DNA of 64,000 nt from Talaromyces rugulosus (Eukaryota > Ascomycota > Eurotiomycetes > Eurotiales > Trichocomaceae), in assembly GCF_013368755.1 (NCBI RefSeq), contig NC_049564.1, positions 566,001 through 630,000 on the forward strand, given 5' to 3'. The notes beneath the pieces were generated by a model, which worked only from the letters and a program-made list of their open reading frames with translations, did not search any database and was not told the DNA's origin. Shown here in pieces: positions 20,499 through 31,865 of this stretch; position 1 is the first letter of the stretch, and each line of letters opens with the position of its first letter. The position numbers were made by a program, and so were the translations under genes.

Positions 20499-21624
20499 AA
20501 AGATTGATCCAAAGTAGCTCTAGTAAAATTCGTTACCATATGTTTGATAGTTCTCTTCAAGTACGTTGGACAATTTTATGGATTAATATTCACCAGTTAT
20601 CCTAGTCATCTTTCCCCGATGCCGCTTGCTATTTGCGCCCTTGTTTTTTAGAATTGTCGATGACTCAGTCCTCTCGCCCATACCTGAATTTTAGATATTT
20701 TTTCTTCCCATCTTGTTAAATATAGATTATCAAAAAATTATCAACAGTTAGGAAACTCTTTTATCTCAACTTGTCAATTTCCCATCTCAAGACATCACTT
20801 ATGTAGCGCTCCTGATGATAGGGTGACGACACCAATATAAGACTTAACTACTCTCCGTTCATCTCCACAAAAAACCTTCATTTGCTCATAGAGACGATAT
20901 GATATATGCAAAATACGAAATCCACCCATCATGTGTAACTTATCTTAGTCATTAGAGGATAACACTTTCTTATGAGATTGTACAGAACCAAGTAGTGGTT
21001 CGCATTCACTTAGGAGTAGATTCTCGGAGGAGTATTCTTGATAGAAACTACATGTATGAGTGGAACGATATATACCCTCTTCTATATCCAGCAGATGAAT
21101 ACCATGTTTTGAGTCTCGCAGATAAGCTGCCGTGGTTGCCAACTCTTGAACAACATAATTTGAGCTGGAAAAAAATATATTTTCACCCCAACTGTATCCA
21201 CTGGGATGACACAAGCGTTCCGGGATCACCTCACCTACATACACGAAGAAGAATGGGGACGGGGGTACGCGTTTTGAGCTGATGAGAGACTTCTTCAGTG
21301 GGAACCGCGTTATTTTTCCTCGTGAAGGGCTCCTAAAACCTGCCTTTCAATATTTTCTGCCTGTCCATATGCTTTTATAGCAAGAAGTGGGCCGTTTGGA
21401 AAAGTCAAGCACACCTCCCTCGTGGAATGATTTTTTAGTTTTTGAAAAATAGTTTTACTTTTATTAAATGCCATTGTAAATTAGTTTGCTTCTTCAGTGA
21501 CGTTAAAGAATTGATCAAATTGAAGCTTGGATATGCTGGTTTATATAATTATTCACATCTAGCTGTACGGACCTTTGACGAAATTTACCAGTTTTGATAC
21601 ACAATACCGCAATTTAATTAAATA
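20499..21624. other. Intergenic region, no supported gene
   Basis: Overlapping short frames on both strands at 20945-21282 are mirror shadows of one another; neither has introns, family motifs or a credible start. AT content rises toward 21600. Confidence 0.4.
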
Positions 21625-23426
21625 TCAATGTTTTCCTCTTTTCCCTTTATTTCCAGCCATAAAATTACCTTCGTCGGATGTAGTGCTCCAACTACTGTTG
21701 GCTCGGCAGATTCCCTGAACTTTACTGTCGATATCGTCGCCATGCTCTTTGTTTAATTTTGCCAAAGCGTCTTTCGTTAATGGATAAGGCATACCACTGT
21801 CCCGCTCATAATCCGATGTGGCGCTTTGTTTCCTTTCGGGTGCATGATAGCTAGGGTTGTTTGGGCTTGGCTTGTAGGTGTCGGCCCTGTGTCCGGTCTT
21901 TTCGGGCTGGTAATCCCTCGTGGTATCGCTATTCTTAGTAATATTTTGAGGTGGCGTCACCGTGTTCGTTCTTTTATGATGGTTTCCTAGTGTTGCTTCT
22001 CGTAGAGGATGTCCACTGGAGCCTTTAGTCTGGCGATTCTTCTCTTTTTTGATCGGAAACAGGGTTTCATTTTTAGCTGCCCTGGATAAAAAGTCCTGAT
22101 GGGTCGGATCTTTGGCAGAGTGAAAAGATGCAACTGTTTGAGGTCGTATAGGTGGGTGTAGTGGTGGGTGAGAGAGATTCGCGTTAGTATTATCCATGGT
22201 TTGCGGTGTCTTGTATTCACGCGTAAATACAGATGTATCCAGCCAAGTATGCGGAACAGCAGCTTGCCACATCGAATAATTATTTTCGGTCGAGTACTGG
22301 GGCGAATAAGCCGATGTCTGTTGCGTTGTTGATTCATGCCGCATGTCCCATCCAGTTGAATAAACACTATGTGTAGTATCCAAAGGATACAGGTAATTGT
22401 TTTCGCGTAAGACCCAACTAGGAAGCCACCAAGTGGACATATTCTGGGGGTTGTAGTCCCACCACTGCCCAAAAACTGTTGGAGACAAGGGCGGATCAAC
22501 GTTGTGGGGCCCTGGGTATGATGGCAATTGATAAAAAGGAGTTTCAAGGCCATCAATCGGCTGGGTCACGTTTAGATACACCGGACTGTGGGAATAAAAG
22601 TTGCCTTTTGGGTTGTATTTAACGCTGGAAGAAGCTGATCGTGCATATGATGGGTTTCCGTGATCATGTGTATCGAAGCTCGATGGAGAGACCGTTTCGT
22701 AGGCCGTCGAGCTAACTCTCGGGTCTGGTTCCTTTGTCCGAAAATCATCCTTTTTTCGAGTGGTACGAGGTCTATTTGGCCTGTTGACATGGAAAGATGT
22801 TGGATTTGACAAACTTTCTGGCATCATAGAGGGAAAGCCAAATGTAGACTGCAATTGGGGTGGGGGGAGATAAGAATGCTGCTGAGCTGCGATAGCTTGT
22901 GAAAGTCGAACTAGATACTCCAGAATTAGCTCTTGTCAAATTGTAAACGGAGTGCTCTTAGTATATGACCTTGTTGGCATTCCTGACAGTTGCAGGGGTT
23001 ATGAAACCCTTGTGCATTTTCATTGTCTCTTGTGCCCTTCATCGTAGCCGCGGACATTTCACTACCTGACACTGCGAGTCTCGACCTATCATGTACCGGA
23101 CGAAGTCTGACTTTCCCCTTTGTACGTTTCGTGTTTGCATCGTTTTCCCTGAGGGACTTTTCGCGCCCGAGGGGTTTGCAGTTGTTATCTATTTTAGTTT
23201 CAACGCGACGCGAGGCCTTGCTTTACTTTTCAAGGGTGTCCGTTTGATTTTCATATTTTCTGCCCGTCCAACTTTGATATCCTGAGTCTATTGCAGAGTC
23301 ATTGTCGTGATTTTGAGATAGTTTCTCTGCAAAATTGACTTTTTTTTGTGACTGAGGAATGGCGGGAGTTGTATCGACATCGTCTTCGTCAGGGCAATCT
23401 TCGACGTATGCGGCTTTTCTAGTCAT
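21625..23426 (-). CDS. Disordered protein with a CxCxxC cluster, unknown function
   Basis: Proposed three exons: 23426-23227, 23148-22970, 22910-21625 (1665 nt, 554 aa, in frame). Intron 1 (78 nt, GTAAAG to CTCAG) removes an in-frame TAA at 23222. Intron 2 is 59 nt with an AGCTAATTC branch and CTAG acceptor. The N-terminus is acidic (MTRKAAYVEDCPDEDDVDTT) with a DSAIDSGYQS stretch. Before the third exon lies NPCNCQECQQ, a possible metal-binding cluster. The remaining 420 aa are rich in Pro, Ser, Tyr and Asn (PPLSPTVFGQWWDYNPQNMS) and predicted disordered by composition. No catalytic motif. Could be a regulatory or scaffold protein. The intron 1 model is less certain than intron 2. Confidence 0.6.
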
Positions 23427-24740
23427 TAGTTCGATGGAAAGTTTGGGATTTTGTCATAAACTATTGATAATTGGATTTAGAAAAGAGTAAATGATGATAT
23501 ATGCGATATCTTAGTTGATCTTCATCCTAGTTTTAAACGAAGAGTGCTAGTCATGACGAGAATATCCGTTGCTCAGGTGGGGTTTGCACCTAAAAACATG
23601 AACACAAGGCTGCGCTAAACCATATCTGGGGAGACTTATAGCTTGCCACTGTATGGGCTTTTATTCGTGGTCTTTACCCAAGAGGGGCGGCGATTCGTCT
23701 GTTCCATAGATTATGTGGGACGTGGATGTCTTACCTTCTAGCTTCTGCCGACTCCGACTTTCGTTAAATCTGTGTAGTGATTCTTTATTTCATTGTTTTC
23801 CTCCTTAACTTTGCAAGAGTCCGAAAGTGATCTTTGGACCTTTTACTGCAAGCTCTTACCGAGGTTGGCGGCCATGATTCTTGGAACTGGCCTATATACT
23901 ATAAACTCGATGATTTTGATGATTTTGATATTTAACCCTATTGAGTTTTCTCGTGTCTTTAATTAACATTCATTACGACCATTCTCATCGACCTTTCGTA
24001 TAGTAGTTGCCGGTTTAAACTAAATAGATCGGGACGGACCCTGCCGGGGCCCACCCGCCCCGCAAGCGTATTGCTTGCATGGTTGAGACCCACTTTTGCA
24101 CACGAGAGAGAAAAGAAAGAAACCTTTCCACCTCCAATGTTATCGCTTTCAGGTCTTTACATGTTAGAAAAGTTCATAGATATAAATTTCTAAATAAAAA
24201 CTCAACAAGTTAGATATTTGGATGGGTGCAATGCATGCAAACCTCATTTACAGTCGAGGGTTAACGTTTGGATTTTCACCCCTTCAGAAGTATATAGATA
24301 GTACTCCTTGCAGTCATGTAGTAGAGAGAAAAAAGCGAAGAAACAATAATGACAAAAATTTTTCTCGGGCAACTTGACGCGGTAAATTGTACCTGTAGCA
24401 TTCGAAACTTAGTCCATTCGTATCCCTTATTACATGATGAATCTCCGGCCATGGTTCTTATCAGTCACCAGTTATATACCTGTACTATCACACGCTACAA
24501 CAAACTGTAACGTCTAAATAGGTAGGGACTTTTCACATGATAATTTGTGTAAGAGTTAGTTTTTTATTCGAGTTAAAGACGTAGACGACGTTGGCGTACT
24601 CTACACGTCAAACCCGTCCTTATCAACGGCCCGACCATCATCTTAACCAGCTACAATTGGTTGAAATTCTTTCTTCATAGCTAAACAATTGATATAGTAG
24701 CAGTATTTAACAAATGAAAATTGCCTCACCTAAAGAATTC
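23427..24740. other. AT-rich gene-poor stretch
   Basis: No supported gene. Scattered pyrimidine tracts and homopolymer runs; this is the left part of a desert that reaches about 28.9 kb. Confidence 0.45.
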
Positions 24741-25740
24741 GATCAAATTCTTCATCCTGTGAAGTCGCTTCTACCATTTCAATTCCTTCCTCTAGGATTT
24801 TGTCATGAGCGTTAGTCCTGATTTTTTTTTTTAAAGGGGGCATCCGACAAACCTGCTACGTTGAAAAATACATCGCCAGCATCCCGGTCGCTATCTAATT
24901 CTCGAATAAAGTTTCTTACAATTGAATTTTTACCTACTTGAGCAATCTGAAAGGCGACTCCTAAGCACGATAGATAAAGATGGGTTGAAGAAGCACGTAT
25001 GAAACCAATTTCTTAGATTTACCACTTGAATTAGTATAATAAGTCGTGTTAAGCTCTTTTTTCGCGTAAACGATAGAGTTTTTAAGTATATTTCAGTCTT
25101 CCAACGTCGGCTACACTCGCTATGTCAGCCTGAAAGCTACACAATTTCCGGAGCTCCATCTCCTCAAGGCTTACCTGGCCATCAGTAATGATTGTGATAA
25201 GTACTGGCTTTTTTTAAACGCCCTTCTTTGGCCGGTTGCGGTATAATTGAATCCAATATTTTCTTTCCCAATTGTGTTCCGATTTGATTGCCACCCTTAA
25301 ATGGGACATCTCTAAGGATATTATCTATGTATCAATGTCTCGTCTGGAATATAATCATAAACTTTGTTATGGTTCAAAAATAAGATAGAGATTCTTTCTC
25401 GATCAAAATAATACGCAATTGTTGAGATGCTTTTGAGGAAATTCTCATGACTTCTATTCGGCGCCCACCTTTATTTCGCATTGATGGACTGTCATCTAAT
25501 CAGATTTAGTAGCATTACACACATATACTTTTGTTCTTGAAATAAATACCGAGAAGAAGAACAATATCATATAATGAAAGCCTTGCCAGTCACGTTGCAA
25601 TCTCGACAGAACTTATCAACGCTGGGTGAATGCTGTTGACATCAATTGATGAGCCTCAGCTCGACGAGCGATATCGACTAATGCAGAACAGTTTTTCTCG
25701 TAAAAGGTCTACAAGCCTTGGTCATCAAAAAAATTGTTTA
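24740..25740 (-). pseudogene. Decayed von Willebrand factor A (vWA) domain protein
   Basis: Minus-strand blocks in different frames. About 25720-25670: ALVDIARRAEAHQ. About 25320-25210: IDNILRDVPFKGGNQIGTQL and KKILDSIIPQP. About 25200-25170: PVLITIITDGQ, the vWA beta-strand with the MIDAS Asp. About 24955-24850: LGVAFQIAQVGKNSIVRNFI then RELDSDRDAGDVFFNVA. About 24775-24735: KILEEGIEMVEATSQDEEFD before a stop. Order and content match fungal vWA-fold proteins, but frameshifts (for example at the A7 run before PVLITIITDGQ) and AT drift break it. Confidence 0.6.
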
Positions 25741-26929
25741 AATACACTAAATAGTTTTTCTGACCTGCATTAACTATCTCATAGCGTCAGTTTCTATTCA
25801 TCTTAAGATAGAGCTCATACAATGGCCATGATTTGACGACCCCAGTATACTAATTCTTTGAATTATTTAGCCTTTTTTTGATACCTCAGAGATATTATTT
25901 TAATACCACAGAGGTGAAGTATTTAAGGTTTAAATCGTGTGAAAGAATCCATTAGACAAACACTCCCAATTTTGGCTATTGATCGGGATTTCTACGGGGC
26001 AGACTGATTTACCCTCTTGTAACTGGGATCTCAGATGACATGAGACAAATTTTAATTTACTAGACATTGCAAGACTAGTCGGGAAATTAATTGTACTATT
26101 AATAATCATTAAAACTGAAGTATGGTTGGAGATGACAAAGGAGCACTAAGCACAAATCGATACATGATTACCCCAGTTAATTGACGAGAGATAACCTAGA
26201 AAATTCTAGATTTTTCGGTTAATTGAATTTTCAGATCACAAGATAGGAGAATTCTGGATGGACATACTGAAATGTCCTTCTCAGAAAAATAAATATTATC
26301 CAAGCCTAAATGGAACGACATCCAAAACTAACTACGAACCTTGTTTTTTTATGACTATACGAGTCTCCCATTTTCAGCTAAAGGCAATGTTATTTTAGTC
26401 TCCATTACAAAGATGCAGACTTAATGCTCAATGGCGCATTTCACGTTAAAAACCTTACATGTGCCAATCGGTAAATATATCATGTAGGAATCACCAGATT
26501 GTTGCATGAAGGCTTCAAATGTTAGAGCAAATTTTCAATATAACCGTCTAGAGATTTAGATGAATATGCAATAACAACTGAGGCTTATAGTGCATTATAA
26601 TTCTTATACTTGTCCCTCTCTTGTGTAAGCTGACAGTCATATAGATGATCAATGACTACAGCATGCTTTCCATACCAAATCTATTCATGGTTAGCCCCCG
26701 AAGAAGATCATTCTTCGTGCACTGACGGGGGCGAAAAATCAGGCCTTGACAAGAGTTCCTTCGTAGATCAGTCAGCATCACAAGCGGTGGACCATAACCA
26801 CCTTCTTGATATTATGCGACAAAGATTATTTCAAATAGTACTTAAAAATGACAATTAAAAACAACAAAATTAGAACAAAATGAGGCCATCTGTAATAAAA
26901 GCAACGAACACCTCTATGACCACCGCTGT

Positions 26930-27180
26930 AGTCTCACTTTGTGTACTCAATACCTGGATTAGCACTAGATCCTAAATACGCAAACTCGGCGGTATTTCCC
27001 AATGGTGTAATGTCACCGAAATCTTTCGTGTAGCTTTCTATATTTTCAGGATCCTATATAGAAAGCGCCCAGTTCTTATCTTCGGTTATTATAGTAAATG
27101 CCGACATGTCTCCTTTCTGATCCATGTGGAAAGCGCTGCTTTTTCCTACACCGGGAAGGGATTGGGCCCATCAAGGCCTT
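26930..27180 (-). pseudogene. Coding-like relic of unknown family
   Basis: Minus strand reads VGKSSAFHMDQKGDMSAFTI, ITEDKNWALSI, one stop, then DPENIESYTKDFGDITPLGN and TAEFAYLGSSANPGIEYTK. The codon-like composition in otherwise AT-rich junk, with a single stop, suggests a decayed exon. I do not recognise it; it could be a further part of the vWA gene or a separate one. Confidence 0.35.
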
Positions 27181-28830
27181 TTAGACACTGTGGTAAATTC
27201 TGGATCGATCGTTAAAAATGCGAGCAACTCGAGAAATCGGGTGCATCTCAAGCTAAAATGAAGTAGGTTAAGGTTAAGGCTCGGTTGAAAAAGAAATTGT
27301 GGGTCTTTTATGCGATATCGGGTCAAACTCGGCGGAATCACTTAAACTGTGGCGCAGATTGGACTCTGTGCGTTTGAGAAACTCGAGACCAATATGCACT
27401 CGAACCATTCTCTCTTTCCTATGCTTCTTCTGGCCTTCGACACGGGCTCCTGTAATCGCATACAAATTTTTACAAATAGCCATTTCTAGTGTTAAAATCT
27501 CAATTTAAACAACCATTACGTTATATCATCTAATAATAATTCAATAATAAGACTATCTCTAGCCAAGCTATACCTAAATAGATATCGGAATTCTAGTAAC
27601 ATAGTAAAAGTCTTCTGTAGGTTGCTGCTCTAATAGAGAGCCAGATGTCGTATTTAAGGATTAAATCTATATTTTATAAAGCTAAGCACAAAAACTTTGT
27701 TTTAGGATAGAGCGATTGTCTATGAAGAAATCGTGTAATCTCTTAGCTCTAATCCTATAGCTATGACAATAGCGGTAGAACAATAATCACAAAGAAATTC
27801 CTCTAACAAGTCCTCTTAATTTTATCAACACATAAAATAAATTGTCCTCAGGGAATAATATTGACTTTGTAGCGGGGTAGTGGACAAGGGGCAAAAAGTT
27901 TTCCCGCTCACCACAGCTAAGCGTACCACGGTTTCAACAAAACATGCCCAAAAAAGAGAACGAACAACAAAAATAATATAAATTAAATAGAGCTGGAAAT
28001 CTAACACAACAATCTCTCCTGGTTACCCTTCGTTAGGCCCTTGAATTCGGTACCTTGTGGCTGGATGGGGATCGCCCGCCCCTCCAAACACCAAACACCA
28101 AACTACGAAACGCAGAAAAGGCCCTAAAATGGAGGATGACGAGGGCCAAGACCACCGGCGGTACTCGTTTGCGTGCTATTCCAATCATCGAGAGCATGAG
28201 AGCGACTGGTTACGAGATTTCATCATTGCCCTGCCCAATTGGCATCGCAATTCCCATGTTATGTCGATTGTGGGTCTTGAGCTAATCCGAGTGCAACTGT
28301 ACCTGTGACTTGGATGGCGGTAAATAATATACCGAGAATATTAACAAAATGAATAATAATAACAATAACAATAATAGTAGTAGTAGTAGTATTCAGGCAG
28401 GTAAACTGCAAGAACCTCGAGAACAGATTCCAAGAGTTCAAGCCGAGGACAAGCTTTTTAAGGCGGCACTATGCGCGTTAGTGCACAAGGGATCGCAGAT
28501 GCCAATGCGCCCAGCCTGCTTGGCACGATGCCAGTTTCCTTGATAATAAGAATAACAACAATCTTTTTGTGAAATGAGGACCAAGAAAATAATGGTTGAC
28601 TCTTCTTGCCAGTGGCTGCGCGTGGCCGTCGCCATTGGGCTGTAGCATTTCCACAATTCTACCCCTCTCTCATTACCCCTCTTCGTCGCGGGCTGGAACG
28701 AGGAGATTAGGCCAGATTAGCTGCGTACGCACTGCCAATCATTCTAGATCTGAAACCGCGATCGGCGTCTGTGAGTCGTTCAGCGCGGTGCTGGAAGATT
28801 TAGCCACGTCAGCAGTTGATCGGGGCGTCT
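27181..28830. other. Gene-poor stretch upstream of CipC
   Basis: Left of about 28.0 kb the DNA is AT-rich without a supported gene. 28.0-28.8 kb is more balanced in composition and is probably the CipC promoter region. A short frame at 28057-28308 has no support. Confidence 0.4.
28351..28390 (+). repeat. AAT/AAC/AGT trinucleotide microsatellite
   Basis: About 40 bp of consecutive AAT, AAC and then AGT-type triplets. Confidence 0.75.
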
Positions 28831-28834
28831 CTAG

Positions 28835-28842
28835 TATATAAA
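28835..28842 (+). promoter_or_regulatory. TATA box of the CipC-like gene
   Basis: TATATAAA lies about 94 bp upstream of ATG 28936, followed by a C-rich and then CAACA/TCTA-rich leader, the layout of strong, inducible fungal promoters. Confidence 0.6.
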
Positions 28843-28935
28843 CCCCTCCTCCCCTCCCAGCCACAGTTCCCTACTTGCCTACAACATTCTCTTTTATACC
28901 ACACTTAACACATCTTCTACTACAAATCTATCACA

Positions 28936-29396
28936 ATGGGTTGGTTCGACAGTACGTGTACCCGGTCATCGTATTTCTCTCATCCCGTCCATGACCACTG
29001 ACCCCTGTTCTTACAGATGACTCTGAGCAAAGCTCCAGCCACGAGAGGTGGAACAACAGTGAACCCCAGGAGCATGACTCCAGCATTGTCCACGAGCTGA
29101 TTGCCGGCGCCGCCTCATACGAAGCCGCCAAGGCCTACGAGGACCACGTTGCCAAGAACGGTGAGTTGCTGCCTTGTATATTTTATGTGTAGTATCCAAG
29201 GCTAATACCATTCGTGTGATTCACAGGCAACCCCCCAAGCCACGCAAAGGCCAAGGAAATCATGGCTGGATTTGCCGGTGCTTTCGTTGACCGCGAGGTC
29301 GAAACCAGGGGCTTGGACTTTATTGACAAGGAGAAGGCCAAGTACCATGCTCGTCAGCAGATTGACAATGTCCCCGAAGACCGGTTTCGCTACTAA
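28936..29396 (+). CDS. cipC: CipC-like (DUF3759) stress/antibiotic response protein
   Basis: Small cytosolic protein of the concanamycin-induced protein C family, often strongly induced by stress or in hyphae; biochemical role unknown. Three exons (28936-28951, 29017-29160, 29227-29396; 330 nt) give 109 aa. Landmarks: MGWFDN at the start, HELIAGAASYEAAKAYEDHV, SHAKAKEIMAGFAGAFVDRE and GLDFIDKEKAKYHARQQ, which are the family hallmarks. Both introns are phase 1 and short. A clear TATA box precedes it. Intact and of usual length. Confidence 0.9.
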
Positions 29397-30924
29397 GCAA
29401 CAACATCAACTTGAGATTTTATAATTGGTGCTGAGGTTACGAGCTTTGGGGTTTTCCTGAAAGATTCACATATGTATCTCGACAGTCGTCGATAGCGTAC
29501 CCATCAATCCAATTAAGTCAAGCACAAGTATCTATAAGTAGCTATTTAAGATGTAGTCAGTAGATTTAATAGGAATTCTAGTGTCTGCTGGGTTTGTCTC
29601 ACGGCCAATTGGTTGTTTTCCTTTTTAGCTTTTGAGAACAGAGATACCATTGCTAATTTAGCATCTAGCCAGGGGAAGCGTATGTATTTTTTTTTGGTAA
29701 TAAAGATCAAATAAAACAGTTATAATACTTAGGTTGAGAGAGTTTGTGAGGCATGAATCGTCAGAAGCAAAGGCTACCACTAACAGATCATTGTGTACAT
29801 CAATTGATGTGATGTACTAGTAGAGAGTTGAAATTGGAATTTATTTACAGACTTCATGCTATACACACGAATTTGAGGGAAAGATATTTGAAAAAATATA
29901 AAATTAATTAATTAATTACATGTACAGCTTTGTCGGGGGGGGATATTGTGGAAATATGTTTAGAACAATAATATTTTTCTTGATATTGGACCTGCATTCT
30001 ATAGAACATTGTAGAATCCAGATTTTAAGACAATATTCGATTAAATGTTTTAAAGGTAATCTGCTCAAATGCTGCTTTCTAGTTCTCCATATCCGTTTTC
30101 TCATATACATGCATTTGCTGTTCAAATGTTTTCATTGTTGACGATGATTTGTCATGATTTTATACAATGACTCCCTAGACTTTTTCCAAGACTTGCACCT
30201 AGATATTTAAAGAATTCCGAATGGATGATCTACAGGTACCGTGAGTTGTTTCTCTCAAGTTCTGGTCAATGCCGATCGTATGCGTTTATTACGTATCATC
30301 TCGTCTCCTGTCTTCTATTAATATTCCCTGCAGTTTCTACAAACCGGTAAGTACTATATTGAGCTAGAATACTGTATTCGATCCCTATGCATTTCATTAT
30401 CCCTATTCAATAATTCAAAGAGCTGTTTATTCTAGCTAGCTTCTAAATCTAGAGGCTGTCTAACGAGTAAAATATTCGAGTAAATATTCGAGGAAATATT
30501 TGGCCAACATTGCTTTCGGATGATCAAATACTCATACTCATACTCCGCCACGTGAGCTAGCAACTCAGTCGTCGACGACGCCACAGCTCACAAGAATGCG
30601 AATATAACCAATCATCTCGCACCAAGCTGAAGAATGTGTGCATACCAAGAGTCACAAAGATTGACTACATGGATCTAGACGGTTGAAACGGGCACACATG
30701 CACCATGCTTTTTCTGATGCCAACAGCTTCAACATGTTCCAGCTCGATGTCCTCGGTAAGCAGAAACTGCCCACATACCAGATTGACTGGGAGATATTTT
30801 GGAGATATTGACAGCAAAAAGGATATAATGTTAGACAGCATTCCTTCAAATTCCAACTCTACCTCACCAACGGTTTTCTGACTACGTCCTAAGTCGAAAG
30901 AGAAAGTTAAACCTTACCGTGATA
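29397..30924. other. Intergenic region, no supported gene
   Basis: 1.5 kb with AT-rich tracts (poly-T at 29690, poly-G at 29934-29942). Overlapping frames at 29916-30141 are sense/antisense shadows. Nothing gene-like. Confidence 0.45.
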
Positions 30925-31563
30925 ATGGTCGGTATGTGAAAGAACCGAATCCAGCCTTATCGGCAGTTCAATCTAAACCCTGCCAATTATCTAGACCAAC
31001 ACCTACGAGTCGGCATTGCGCCTTTCCCCGGGTTCCAAGCACTTGGTGTGTTCGGACCTCTCGACGCACTCAACGTGCTCTCTTGGAAACATGGGAATGG
31101 TAGCCGCAACCCTGGATCCCGTCGGCACCAAAGCGCCGAGTTTCGCACACACTCTATTGGGCAGCGCATTGTGCCGACGCACATATTTGCATCTGCTTCT
31201 CGTGCCTTGACCCGGCTGTAGTGTCATGCGCAACGTGTACTCTGTACCCGTCGCTCAAGTACCTGATTACGGTGTGCACGGGGTCCGGGCTGGGCTGCTG
31301 GGCGGCAAGCGGGCGACGAACAAGACAAGAGGTCGTGGAGGAGCAGTGTCGCGCTAGGGCCGCCTATGTAGCGTGCGCGCTGGGTGTGGTCACTGTGGTG
31401 GGCGCCAACGTGTGGACGTCTGGGGTCAAGGGATCTGATGTTTGCCTGGATTGAGGCTGTGTATGGCGTCGACGTGGCCCAGACGCGATGGAGTACGGGC
31501 GCCAGCGGGACGCGCGAGTTGGGATCCTTTTGTGGGTCACTATGGGATGTCATGATTGTGTAG
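30925..31563 (+). pseudogene. Broken DJ-1/PfpI (class I glutamine amidotransferase-like) gene
   Basis: ATGGTCG (30925-30931) is followed by a GTATGT...CTAG intron (to 30994), then QHLRVGIAPFPGFQALGVFG and PLDALNVLS, the standard start of fungal DJ-1/PfpI-like proteins. Further family blocks appear in other frames: MVAATLDPVGTKAPSFAHTL, YPSLKYLITVCTGSGL (the nucleophile-elbow region with Cys), NVWTSGVK, and FAWIEAVYGVDVAQTRW running to TAG 31561-31563. At least three frame changes are needed, so it is dead, but not AT-shifted: loss looks recent and not by repeat-induced mutation. Confidence 0.75.
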
Positions 31564-31641
31564 GTGATCAGTAGCTGGGATGGTAAATTGCGTGCGTTTG
31601 TATTATTGAAGATTGAACATTGAAGAATCGAGATTGAACAG

Positions 31642-31671
31642 CGAAGGAACGAAGGAACGAAGGAACGAAGG
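31642..31671 (+). repeat. GAAGGAAC tandem repeat
   Basis: Three to four copies of the 8-bp unit GAAGGAAC. Confidence 0.8.
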
Positions 31672-31825
31672 TGGGAGCCTGAGGCAGAAATCCGATCGAT
31701 CCACGTAAGCAGCGCAACGGGCCGCCCTCATTGGCCCGCAGCAATGCCGGTTAATCTCCGGTGGATCCGCCGGCTGCGGCTCTCGACACCTTGCGGCTCA
31801 GGCAGCCATGCCAAGCCTGCCGTCG

Positions 31826-31865
31826 CGATGAGCGCATTCCTGGCGCGCCAGGAATGCGCTCATCG
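31826..31865. repeat. Perfect 40-bp palindrome
   Basis: The left arm CGATGAGCGCATTCCTGGCG is followed at once by its exact inverse complement with no loop; centre between 31845 and 31846. The core contains GGCGCGCC. Confidence 0.9.

Noticed and set aside
20945..21282. Opposed open frames on both strands
   Set aside because: Mirror frames of the same DNA; no introns, motifs or promoters to choose one.
28057..28308. 83-aa frame upstream of CipC
   Set aside because: No family match, no intron support, overlapped by another frame of equal quality.
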